Shown piece after piece: positions 1 to 6,983 of a stretch of DNA of 13,837 nt. Source of the DNA: Euryarchaeota archaeon SCGC AAA252-I15 (GTDB lineage: Archaea; Altiarchaeota; Altiarchaeia; IMC4; SCGC-AAA252-I15); contig AQSC01000025.1 in assembly GCA_000402775.1 (NCBI GenBank), forward strand, positions 1 through 13,837, written 5' to 3'. Under the pieces are notes generated by a model. It had not been told where the DNA came from, ran no database searches, and saw only the letters and a program-made list of their open reading frames with translations. A program made the position numbers and the translations under genes. Each line of letters opens with the position of its first letter. Positions within the stretch are counted from its first letter, which is position 1.

Positions 1-74
1 CGCAAGATTTCAATATTTTTATGGCGCACACTTTCCCAATTGGGCAGTAATCCATCGAAAGAACTATTAACTGA

Positions 75-1298
75 TTGGGAGTTAATGACTCTGATCCTTC
101 ACAATCATTGAGGAAGCGGATACTGTATTCGATTATCAGTGGTGTTTTATTGGGATTATGTTTCTACACTTACATCTACTTTTGGACGTTTATTTTGGCA
201 GGAATGTTCGTGTTGACGGTAATATTCTTATTGAGGCATGAAGTTGATTATGTCAAACAGATTATCCTTTCAGGGTTAATAGGGTTTGTCACTTCAATAC
301 CTTTCTGGCTAAACTTTATGGCGTTCAGGGCGTTACCCTACTCGCAGGATATTCTGGCTAAAAGCAGCGTGGAATATGGGAGAACCCTGACGATACTATC
401 TTTTCCTTACCTCCTGTTTGCATTCTGTTACTATCTCTTATATAAAAAGAGAAATGTTTCTTTTTACTTCATATGGTCTTTTATCATCGGCGGAATATTA
501 TGCAGGAACCTTCAACTAGTTACTGGATATACTGTTCAGAGTGAACACTGGTCTTATAATGTCTTGGATCCATGGATTCTCATATCACTGGCGGTCTTGT
601 GGGCGGATATTATTCAAAACAGATTTAAGGGGGTGCGTTTAGTCGGGCTTAGCAGGGGAGTGTGTGTTCTCTTAATAGTGTTGATTCTTTCTTTTGGATT
701 TTTTTCTCAGAAAGGATTTGCGGATTTAAGATACCCGCATTATACACTCGATTCTAGCATGATGGATTCATTTAATTGGTTGGATGATAACACTCAGAGG
801 GATTCTGTGGTATTGAGTGACTACGAGACTGCAGCCTTGATTCCTGTTTACACTCACAATAATGTTTTCACTCCGTATGCGCTTGTTACTTTAATGCCTA
901 CTGGAGAGATGGAGGAGCGGATGATGATAGCTCTTAAGGTATTCAACGCTTCGCAGGAATACTTTAGGAATTACGTGAACACAACGAGGGTATATTATTA
1001 CATCAATCATTTAGAGAATGTTACATACATTACGCCTCCTACAGCAATATTCGATTTAAAGCAAGTTAAGGGGAAACGTGGGTGGAGGCCGATGTTTTCG
1101 GAAGAGACTCAAAACAGATTGAATGAGAGATACGGGGATTACGTGCTAAACATTACAGACGTAGTCGGGAGATACAGGGTGGACTACGTTTACTGTGGAA
1201 TATGTGAGAAAAAAATGGGGGATGTTAATTTAGATGAATGCGATTGGCTAAAAGAAGCATACTCTAACGGTAATGTGACAATATACCAGATTGTGTGA
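75..1298 (+). CDS. Polytopic membrane protein with exported C-terminal domain, probably glycosyltransferase-like; N-terminus missing
   Basis: About six hydrophobic segments fill residues 17-215 (for example around GVLLGLCFYTYIYFW, the FTSIPFWL region, a YLLFAFCYYLLY helix and a VLLIVLILSFGFF helix). A polar domain of roughly 190 residues with several NxS/T sites follows. This layout, a multi-helix bundle then an exported domain, is that of archaeal GT39/STT3-like membrane glycosyltransferases and related families of unknown function; assignment is by architecture only. The frame opens right after a TGA at 72-74, the only early start is TTG at 75, and the first in-frame ATG is at 204. The family is normally longer at the N-terminus. 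Frame 1 is open from base 1 to 108, and one extra G in the GGG run at 77-79 would join it to this frame (finding 1), so this is probably a frameshifted gene rather than one starting at TTG. It converges on the GAPDH gene. Confidence 0.6.
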   Translation: MGVNDSDPSQSLRKRILYSIISGVLLGLCFYTYIYFWTFILAGMFVLTVIFLLRHEVDYVKQIILSGLIGFVTSIPFWLNFMAFRALPYSQDILAKSSVEYGRTLTILSFPYLLFAFCYYLLYKKRNVSFYFIWSFIIGGILCRNLQLVTGYTVQSEHWSYNVLDPWILISLAVLWADIIQNRFKGVRLVGLSRGVCVLLIVLILSFGFFSQKGFADLRYPHYTLDSSMMDSFNWLDDNTQRDSVVLSDYETAALIPVYTHNNVFTPYALVTLMPTGEMEERMMIALKVFNASQEYFRNYVNTTRVYYYINHLENVTYITPPTAIFDLKQVKGKRGWRPMFSEETQNRLNERYGDYVLNITDVVGRYRVDYVYCGICEKKMGDVNLDECDWLKEAYSNGNVTIYQIV

Positions 1299-1308
1299 AA
1301 ATAAGTTA

Positions 1309-1362
1309 TGTCAAGAACCACCGGTCTTAAAAACAGGTGGCATGGTAAGGTGGTTCTTGACA
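1309..1362. repeat. Long hairpin: 14-base perfect inverted repeat
   Basis: TGTCAAGAACCACC at 1309-1322 is exactly complementary to GGTGGTTCTTGACA at 1349-1362, with a 26-base loop. The loop holds another GGTGG (1336-1340) that could pair with the same CCACC instead. It lies between two convergent genes, so it could act as a terminator for either strand, but no long T run follows. With the hairpin at 1393-1413 it may form the end of an IS200/IS605-type relic (finding 2). Confidence 0.8.
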
Positions 1363-1392
1363 GAAGATTTCCCGTAAGTCCAACACCACACG

Positions 1393-1413
1393 CCACCAGT
1401 TATAAACTGGTGG
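1393..1413. repeat. Short hairpin, 8-base arms and 5-base loop
   Basis: CCACCAGT (1393-1400) and ACTGGTGG (1406-1413) pair perfectly around TATAA. It sits 4 bases beyond the GAPDH stop codon on the minus strand, where a transcript end would be expected, but it is not followed by a T run there. The CCACC/GGTGG motif is shared with the larger hairpin at 1309-1362. Confidence 0.75.
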
Positions 1414-1417
1414 AAAT

Positions 1418-2554
1418 CTATGATTTATAGCTTTCCTCAAGTTCTTTTTTCATAAGATCCAGTGAGATAGTGGAATCAGTTTTTCCAAGGGTTTCATCAC
1501 GTTCAACAGGATTTCGATCATATGTGAGCGCTCTTACCGCATCGATGTTTTCAGGGAGGACTATGGAGTCTTGCGGGCACATGAGAGTCACCCACGCTTG
1601 TTTACCTTCTCTAAGAGTTATGTATGACCCTGATGAGATGACGGCCAGGATTATGTCGCCGCCGGGGAAAAGCCGTGCATCAAGTTTGTTGAGCCGTCTA
1701 GCCCTCTCCTTTAATTCGGCGGTGTTGGAGGCTGTTTCAAGGAGTGCTACCCGATTATCATTTATAAAAATTTTTTCAAACTCTTTTTTTGTCGGAGCCT
1801 TATCTTTAAATGTTATCTGTAAATCGTGGACGTGCATGAGGGATACGGGAGCCTTGTAAGCTCGTGAATACGCCTCTACTTCCATGACTGTTTGAAGGTC
1901 TGGGGCATGGTGTGAAGGAAGATTCAATCCAACTTCAATGTCGTCTAATATTATCTTGCCTTTCATACCCGGGTCTAACGCCCTTCGAATGAGAGAGACG
2001 TTTAGAAAGTCGATTTCGAATCCTGCTTCAGCTATTGCACCGTTTACCCTTGCAAGGGTTGTAGTATTGCAGGATACACACCTAAGATAAGGGTTGTCAG
2101 TCCCGGCAACTTTCTTGCATTCATCATAGTTTGTCCGTGTGTTAAAGGATTTTCCAACATCCGTTTTCTCACCGCCCTGAAATATCACCCCTACTTTCTC
2201 ATTGTTTTCCTTGTTGTATGGGCTGTAATAATCGGATTTGTTTTTAGCTCCGATCTTGTTTCCTGAACAATCGATTATTACGTCTGATTCCTCGATGAGA
2301 TCTTCGATAGTGCCTCCCACATTCTCTTTCCCAAGAGCATCCTCGAATTTTTTAACGGCTTCAGGTAATCCGGGTTTGCCCTCTTTTGATGCAGCATACA
2401 TCTTATGGCCTTTTCGGTTTATCCATCTGGCAGCCCAGTCTGGTGAAGTTTTCGCCCCGCCGATAAATTCCATGTCGTCTTGCTTTTCCAAAGCCCATAC
2501 TAATTTGTGTCCAATCGTTCCAGGTCCTACAATCCCAATTTTTGTCTTTGCCAT
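1418..2554 (-). CDS. gap: Type II (archaeal) glyceraldehyde-3-phosphate dehydrogenase, phosphorylating
   Basis: Cytosolic enzyme converting glyceraldehyde 3-phosphate, phosphate and NAD(P)+ to 1,3-bisphosphoglycerate, reversibly. The Rossmann motif GPGTIG lies near residue 10, the archaeal FQGGEK block near 125, the catalytic Cys in VSCNTTTLAR (about residue 162) and the catalytic His in LPSHHAPD (about 215); the MHVHDLQI stretch is also typical of the archaeal class. At 378 residues it is some 35-40 longer than the usual archaeal enzyme, with extra residues at the C-terminus and before FQGGEK. The frame can be opened at TTG 2560, but the ATG at 2554 begins the family-like MAKTKIGIVG, so I chose it. 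It starts 8 bases after the LeuA-family stop and is probably co-transcribed with that gene. Confidence 0.9.
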   Translation of the reverse strand: MAKTKIGIVGPGTIGHKLVWALEKQDDMEFIGGAKTSPDWAARWINRKGHKMYAASKEGKPGLPEAVKKFEDALGKENVGGTIEDLIEESDVIIDCSGNKIGAKNKSDYYSPYNKENNEKVGVIFQGGEKTDVGKSFNTRTNYDECKKVAGTDNPYLRCVSCNTTTLARVNGAIAEAGFEIDFLNVSLIRRALDPGMKGKIILDDIEVGLNLPSHHAPDLQTVMEVEAYSRAYKAPVSLMHVHDLQITFKDKAPTKKEFEKIFINDNRVALLETASNTAELKERARRLNKLDARLFPGGDIILAVISSGSYITLREGKQAWVTLMCPQDSIVLPENIDAVRALTYDRNPVERDETLGKTDSTISLDLMKKELEESYKS

Positions 2555-2562
2555 TTTCAAAA

Positions 2563-4044
2563 TTATTCCGAGTAAGTTGAAATTAAATTAATTCCGTTTA
2601 TCATTGCGTCAACTGAAGCAAGGATTATGTCCGAACCCGTACCCTGTGCCGTAACAATCCGATCTTTGCTTTTAAGCCTAACTTCAATGCGAACTATTGC
2701 GTCAGATCCACCGGAAATGGCATCTACGTGATAATCTGTAAGTTCAAACGGTATATCCCGTGTAGCATGCCGTATGGCATTAATCGCAGCATCGACAGGT
2801 CCCGTCCCGACTGAAGACTCAACGACTTCTTCATCACCCACACGCAACTTGACTGAAGCTGTGGGAGTGAACTTGTTCCCGGCAACAGCTACAAGCTCTT
2901 CAAGCCTAATTTTACACTCTTTTTCAGAGCCTAAAACAGTCTGGGCTATAGCGTCAAGATCAACTGAAGTAACCTTCTTCCCTTTATCTCCAGTATACTT
3001 TACTTGCTCAAAAATACTCTTCAATTGATCGTCAGAAACCTTAATTTTCAGATCATTTAAAAGCGCCTGAACTGACTTTAATCCAACGTGCTTTCCCAAG
3101 ACAAAACGTCTAGAAGCTCCAACTAACTCAGGTTTAATTAGCTCATAAGTCTCAGGTTTTTTGAGGATCCCGTCAACATGGATTCCAGCCTCATGAGTGA
3201 AAGCGTTATCCCCCACAATAGCCTTATTGGGGGCAACTGGAATACCGCACAATCTTTCGACAAGATCCGAAACCTGGCGAAGCTTCTCAGTCTTAATCGA
3301 AGTTTTCAAGCCGTAACCCAACTTCAATACCATCACAACCTCCTCAAGACAAGCATTGCCAGCTCGCTCTCCAAGCCCGTTCACTGTTACGTCTACGAAA
3401 GTTGCTCCACTTAAAACAGCGGCAACCGTGTTTGCGGTTGCAAGACCTAGATCATCGTGACAGTGAACTCCAACAGGGACCTTTGACTTAGCCGAAAGTT
3501 TCTCGAAAACATTCCTCGTGTTTTCAGGAAGAAGCGTTCCAACAGTATCCGCCAAAGTAAACCTGTTTGCCCCTGCTTTTTCACCCTCAGACAAGACCTT
3601 AAGCAAAAATTTTAAATCCGTTCTAGAACCGTCTTCAGTACAAAGATCGACTTTAAGGCCATGATCCCGTGAATACTGGATACAATCGGAAATAGCCGCT
3701 AAAACCTTGCCTTGGTCACTCTTCAACTTGTATTTAATGTGCAGGTCGGAAGTCGGAGCCACTAGAAAAACTGAATCAACTCCGCACTCTAAAGCTAAAT
3801 CAATGTCCGACCGCATAATCCTTGCAAAACTTGAGACTTCTGCTCGAAGACCCTCAGACGCGACTTTTTTGATGGACTCACGCTCACCCTTAGAGGTTAT
3901 GGCAGAGCCCGCCTCAATGACGTCAACGCCGAGATCATCTAATGCACGGGCAATCTCAAGCTTCTGATCAATTGTAAGCGATACACCAGGAGTCTGCTCC
4001 CCATCCCGTAAAGTGGTGTCTAAGACACGTATCTTCTTAGCCAT
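2563..4044 (-). CDS. LeuA/CimA-family 2-isopropylmalate or (R)-citramalate synthase
   Basis: A DRE-TIM metallolyase of 493 residues that condenses acetyl-CoA with a 2-oxoacid. It shows DTTLRDGEQTPG (residues 9-20, with the Arg-Asp of the active site), the metal-binding HCHDD (194-198), NGLGERAGN (222-230), NKAIVGDNAFTHEAGIHVDG (273-292) and GKHVG where GKHSG is usual. The C-terminal LeuA allosteric/dimer domain is complete, with GPVDAAINA (415-423) and GTGSDIILASVDA (468-480). It resembles both methanogen CimA and archaeal LeuA, so pyruvate (isoleucine route) and 2-oxoisovalerate (leucine route) are both plausible substrates. Homocitrate or Re-citrate synthase activity cannot be ruled out from sequence alone. 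No leuCD or leuB lies in the window. It is the first gene of a two-gene unit with GAPDH; the ATG at 4044 is the clear start, with no convincing ribosome binding site. Confidence 0.85.
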   Translation of the reverse strand: MAKKIRVLDTTLRDGEQTPGVSLTIDQKLEIARALDDLGVDVIEAGSAITSKGERESIKKVASEGLRAEVSSFARIMRSDIDLALECGVDSVFLVAPTSDLHIKYKLKSDQGKVLAAISDCIQYSRDHGLKVDLCTEDGSRTDLKFLLKVLSEGEKAGANRFTLADTVGTLLPENTRNVFEKLSAKSKVPVGVHCHDDLGLATANTVAAVLSGATFVDVTVNGLGERAGNACLEEVVMVLKLGYGLKTSIKTEKLRQVSDLVERLCGIPVAPNKAIVGDNAFTHEAGIHVDGILKKPETYELIKPELVGASRRFVLGKHVGLKSVQALLNDLKIKVSDDQLKSIFEQVKYTGDKGKKVTSVDLDAIAQTVLGSEKECKIRLEELVAVAGNKFTPTASVKLRVGDEEVVESSVGTGPVDAAINAIRHATRDIPFELTDYHVDAISGGSDAIVRIEVRLKSKDRIVTAQGTGSDIILASVDAMINGINLISTYSE

Positions 4045-4129
4045 GTTTAAGGTGAGGGTAATACTTAGAAGAAAACCTAATAAAAATCTTTGAATTCTTT
4101 TTTTACATTAAATAGAGATAAAAGTAATC
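4045..4129. promoter_or_regulatory. Divergent promoter region between the LeuA-family gene and mtnA
   Basis: 85 AT-rich bases separate two divergent starts. TAATAAAAAT at 4079-4088 could be a TATA box on either strand: read leftward it would start transcription near 4057, about a dozen bases before the LeuA-family ATG; read rightward near 4110. No clear Shine-Dalgarno sequence precedes either ATG. Exact elements are a guess. Confidence 0.35.
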
Positions 4130-5140
4130 ATGAAAATCAAAACCTCGGACGGAATCTCCGAGTATCGTTCCACCTGGATGGAAGACGGAGTCTTGAAACT
4201 CATAGACCAGCCTAAACTCCCACATGAATTCAAAATATTTGAATGCAAAACAGTGGACGAGGTTGCGAACGCCATAAAGACCATGGTCGTGCGGGGGGCG
4301 CCAGCCATAGGAGCGACTGCGTGCTATGGCATGGCCATCGCAGCATTAACTGGTGAAGACCTTGATGGTGCTTCAGAAAAACTTGCGAAAACCCGCCCCA
4401 CAGCCCACGACCTATTTGACGCTCTAGAATACTTTAAAAAAAACTTTAAAGACGGTGACCCCGTGAAAATCGCCGACGACTATGCAAACCAGGGAGCACG
4501 CCGCTGCGAGCTCATCGGCATTCACGGGGCGAAATTGATCAAAGACGGGATGAAGCTGCTAACACACTGTAATGCGGGAGCCATCGCCACCGTTGATTGG
4601 GGCACTGCTTTAGCTCCGATGCGTGTTGCGAAAAATGAGGGCAAGAATATTTTTGTTTGGGTTGATGAAACGCGCCCAAGGTGTCAGGGTGGCAGGCTTA
4701 CGGCTTGGGAGTTGGGTCAGGAGGGCATTGATCACGCCGTTATCGCTGATAATGCTGCGGGATTTTTTATGAGAAACGGTGAAGTTGATCTTGTGATTGT
4801 CGGAGCCGACAGGATCGCTTTAAACGGTGATGTCGCAAACAAGATAGGAACTTATGAGAAGGCAGTGCTCGCCAGGGAAAATGGGGTCCCTTTTTACGTG
4901 GCTGCACCTTCGACAACGATAGATAGAAAGCTTGAATCTGGGGATGAAATCCCGATTGAAGAGCGTTCTGGAGATGAAATTCATTTTATTTGGGGTTTTA
5001 ATGACGGTGGTTTGAGGTCGAGGGTCAGGGTAACTCCCAAAGATTCACCTGCCAGAAATCCCGCCTTCGACGTTACTCCCGCAAGATATATTACGGGGAT
5101 AATTACCGAGGAAGGTATTTTCAAGCCCAACGAGATTTAA
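4130..5140 (+). CDS. mtnA: S-methyl-5-thioribose-1-phosphate isomerase
   Basis: Cytosolic aldose-ketose isomerase of the eIF2B-like family. It turns methylthioribose 1-phosphate (or 5-deoxyribose 1-phosphate in archaea) into the ribulose form, in salvage of SAM by-products. At 336 residues it has the family length. Visible motifs are VVRGAPAIGATACYG (53-67), THCNAGA with the catalytic Cys147, DETRPRCQGGRLTAWEL (179-195) and GADR with the catalytic Asp227. The RGAPAIG block argues for MtnA rather than the archaeal ribose-1,5-bisphosphate isomerase paralogue. Codon use changes abruptly near codon 150: Asp is GAC in 12 of 13 codons before and GAT in 10 of 13 after; Arg is CGN in 5 of 5 before and AGR in 11 of 14 after. 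The protein motifs run through intact, so the gene is probably functional but mosaic. The next gene starts 2 bases after this stop. Confidence 0.92.
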   Translation: MKIKTSDGISEYRSTWMEDGVLKLIDQPKLPHEFKIFECKTVDEVANAIKTMVVRGAPAIGATACYGMAIAALTGEDLDGASEKLAKTRPTAHDLFDALEYFKKNFKDGDPVKIADDYANQGARRCELIGIHGAKLIKDGMKLLTHCNAGAIATVDWGTALAPMRVAKNEGKNIFVWVDETRPRCQGGRLTAWELGQEGIDHAVIADNAAGFFMRNGEVDLVIVGADRIALNGDVANKIGTYEKAVLARENGVPFYVAAPSTTIDRKLESGDEIPIEERSGDEIHFIWGFNDGGLRSRVRVTPKDSPARNPAFDVTPARYITGIITEEGIFKPNEI

Positions 5141-5141
5141 A

Positions 5142-6035
5142 ATGATTCCCCTAAATGAGATTGAGCAACAAAAGGAGAATCCTCTTTTTATTGACGTTTT
5201 TTTCGTAATCGCGTTGATCGCAGTTCTTGCCTTTTTCGGATTTAAAATATTCAACCATTACTCAGACTACGAGATCCACATAAACTTGAACGATCCCTCT
5301 GTCAACATATCAAAGATCGTTCCAAAATGTTTTTCCGATTCAGATTGCGGAGTCTCCCAGTATTTTGGGGAATTTTACTGTCGCGGAGACTTGATCGTCC
5401 GAGATTTTCTTAATGTGTCTTGTCTGAATCCAGGACGTAAAAATGCTAGGTGTGTCAAGAAAACAGAGCGAGTGAAACTTAATGAATGCAACTTCGAAGA
5501 GGAAGTCTGCTGGATGGGGGAATGTACGCAAATCACATGCACTAACGGATTCTGGGATTTAGGAGAAATAGGAATAGACTGTGGCGGAGCCTGTAGGATA
5601 TGCAATGATTCGGAAGGTGAAGTAATTCCAGAAGCTGAGTACTGCTCTAACCTTGAAGACGATATTCACCAAAAAGCGCTTGTAGCACAGTTGACTTACA
5701 TTCAAAATGAGACTATAGATAATGTTTCTATAGACTGGTTTAAAGTTACTTACGACTCTACTCCACCCCTGAATAATTCATATGAAGGTTTTTTCATAGC
5801 TACAATTAATTCCCACGGAATCCTTTTGTGTGGTGAAAACATTCCCTTATTAACTAATAATCCGTACATCGTCAGGATCCCCTATAAACCGAACATAGAT
5901 AAATTCATTGTATTGCATGAAAACAGGATAGTAAATGAAATCATTGTAATAGGTTGTAATGAAAACGGTGTATGCGAGCGGTCTATTGGAGAGACTTATC
6001 TGGGGTGTCAAAACGACTGCCGATTACCAGATTAA
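5142..6035 (+). CDS. Membrane-anchored, Cys-rich extracellular protein of unknown function
   Basis: A short cytoplasmic N-terminus is followed by one membrane helix (about residues 17-36, FIDVFFVIALIAVLAFFGF) and then about 255 exported residues. These hold roughly 18 cysteines and sequons at residues 55, 91, 155, 189, 194 and 211. The ectodomain has three parts: a disulphide-rich section (62-133) with C-x5-C-G and repeated CxxxxC spacing; a CTNGFWDLGEIGIDCGGACRIC block (133-154); and, after a cysteine-poor middle (170-270), a terminal CNENGVCERSIGE...C..DC block. The last two repeat the GVCE/GE/DC Asp-rich pattern. Such C-x-NG-x-x-D-x-GE-x3-DCGG proteins are frequent in DPANN-type archaea; their role is unknown and may be surface attachment. 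It sits 2 bases from mtnA, so it is likely co-transcribed, without obvious functional link. Confidence 0.75.
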   Translation: MIPLNEIEQQKENPLFIDVFFVIALIAVLAFFGFKIFNHYSDYEIHINLNDPSVNISKIVPKCFSDSDCGVSQYFGEFYCRGDLIVRDFLNVSCLNPGRKNARCVKKTERVKLNECNFEEEVCWMGECTQITCTNGFWDLGEIGIDCGGACRICNDSEGEVIPEAEYCSNLEDDIHQKALVAQLTYIQNETIDNVSIDWFKVTYDSTPPLNNSYEGFFIATINSHGILLCGENIPLLTNNPYIVRIPYKPNIDKFIVLHENRIVNEIIVIGCNENGVCERSIGETYLGCQNDCRLPD

Positions 6036-6047
6036 ATTTAAATCGTC

Positions 6048-6056
6048 TTTTTAAAT
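6048..6056 (+). promoter_or_regulatory. Candidate TATA box for the small membrane protein and downstream genes
   Basis: TTTTTAAAT lies in a 68-base AT-rich gap after the Cys-rich gene. A start about 26 bases on (near 6080) would leave a short leader carrying the ribosome binding site at 6087-6092. Placement is by spacing only. Confidence 0.35.
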
Positions 6057-6086
6057 TGATTGAATTAAATAGTAACCAACAATAAT

Positions 6087-6092
6087 GGGGGT
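6087..6092 (+). promoter_or_regulatory. Ribosome binding site of the small membrane protein
   Basis: GGGGTG stands 11 bases before the ATG at 6104 and matches part of the archaeal anti-Shine-Dalgarno complement (GGAGGTG). It supports this start and this small gene as real. Confidence 0.5.
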
Positions 6093-6103
6093 GTAATTTT
6101 TAA

Positions 6104-6364
6104 ATGAAATCTGAGGAAATTGAAAGAAGGAGATTTATGATTGAATTGGAGAAAGTTAAATTGCTGCATGATTTTTATAAGAACGGGTTTTTAATGGTTT
6201 TCTTCATGTTCGTCTTGGGCGGACTGTTCCTAGTATTCAAACCATTTAAGGAGAGTGTTCTAATCGTCATCATAATCGGCCTTTTCGTTGCGATGGCAGG
6301 GCTTGTAACACTTCCAAAAAGCCTTGTGATAGAATTAGATAAGCTCGTACCTAAAGAAAAGTAG
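6104..6364 (+). CDS. Small two-helix membrane protein, unknown function
   Basis: 86 residues. A charged N-terminal helix (EEIERRRFMIELEKVKLLHDFY) is followed by two hydrophobic segments at about 28-47 and 51-71, joined by a short KPFKES turn, and a charged tail ending KEK. Both ends would be cytoplasmic by the positive-inside rule. The charged amphipathic first third looks helical and may mediate self-association or contact with another protein. No family is recognised. It has its own ribosome binding site and a likely promoter, and lies 23 bases ahead of the XRE-CBS regulator. Confidence 0.65.
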   Translation: MKSEEIERRRFMIELEKVKLLHDFYKNGFLMVFFMFVLGGLFLVFKPFKESVLIVIIIGLFVAMAGLVTLPKSLVIELDKLVPKEK

Positions 6365-6387
6365 GGTGCGAGACTTTTCTCTTTTCC

Positions 6388-6948
6388 ATGGAGCTTCCTA
6401 ATCTCTCCGATGTTTCCAAGCGTCGGAAAAAGTTTGGTTTAACTCAAACAGAGCTTGCTCGTTCAGCAGGGGTGAGTCAATCCTTAATCGCGCGCATTGA
6501 GGCTGGTTCCGTCGACCCCCGCTACAGCAAGGTTTTTGCGATTTTCAGGGCTCTTGAGGAAATCCCCGAAACTGTGGTTTATTCAGAGAAAATCATGACC
6601 AATGATGTTGTTGGAGTTCAAACCACGATGAAGTTGGGGGACGCAACTAAAAAGATGAATAATTTTGGAGTATCACAGATGCCGGTTTATGAGGGGGATG
6701 CCATAGTCGGCTCGATTTCGGAGGAAGTGATCTTAGACCAGATAGGAAAAGGCGTTGACGGAAAGACACTTTCAACTACATATGTCAAAGACATCATGGA
6801 AGAAGCGTTCCCAACGGTAAATCCAGAAACACCGTTAAGCGTTTGCTCGGCTCTACTCGAGCACAATACCGCAGTCATAGTATCTGAAAAAGGCAGTGTG
6901 AAGGGTATTATAACAAAGTCAGATATTCTGAAAGTGGTTCACGAGTAA
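6388..6948 (+). CDS. XRE-family transcriptional regulator with C-terminal CBS domain pair
   Basis: 186 residues. An XRE-type helix-turn-helix (residues 8-58) reads LTQTELARSAGVSQSLIARIEAG over the two recognition helices. Two CBS modules follow: the first at about 68-122 beginning with IMTNDVVGVQ and carrying VSQMPVYE, the second at about 135-186 with IMEEAFPTVN and GIITKSDILKVV. CBS pairs typically bind adenosyl ligands such as AMP, ATP or SAM, so the protein probably couples DNA binding to energy or methyl-donor state. It belongs to the archaeal group of HTH regulators with C-terminal CBS domains. The aconitase start follows 35 bases after its stop, making that gene, or its own operon, the first candidate target; that is inference. 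The ligand and operator are not visible. Confidence 0.88.
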   Translation: MELPNLSDVSKRRKKFGLTQTELARSAGVSQSLIARIEAGSVDPRYSKVFAIFRALEEIPETVVYSEKIMTNDVVGVQTTMKLGDATKKMNNFGVSQMPVYEGDAIVGSISEEVILDQIGKGVDGKTLSTTYVKDIMEEAFPTVNPETPLSVCSALLEHNTAVIVSEKGSVKGIITKSDILKVVHE

Positions 6949-6983
6949 GTTTAATATCATGTTTTACGAAATAGTGAGGGCAT

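Noticed and set aside
1190..1396. 68-residue minus-strand frame starting at GTG 1396
   Set aside because: It runs through both arms of the perfect inverted repeat and into the 3' end of the membrane-protein gene; only its first dozen residues look like anything (a TnpB-like tail), so it is at most a relic and not a gene.
4130..5140. Ribose-1,5-bisphosphate isomerase of the archaeal AMP pathway as the identity of mtnA
   Set aside because: The VVRGAPAIG block, DETRPRCQGGRLTAWEL and length fit MtnA better than that shorter paralogue.
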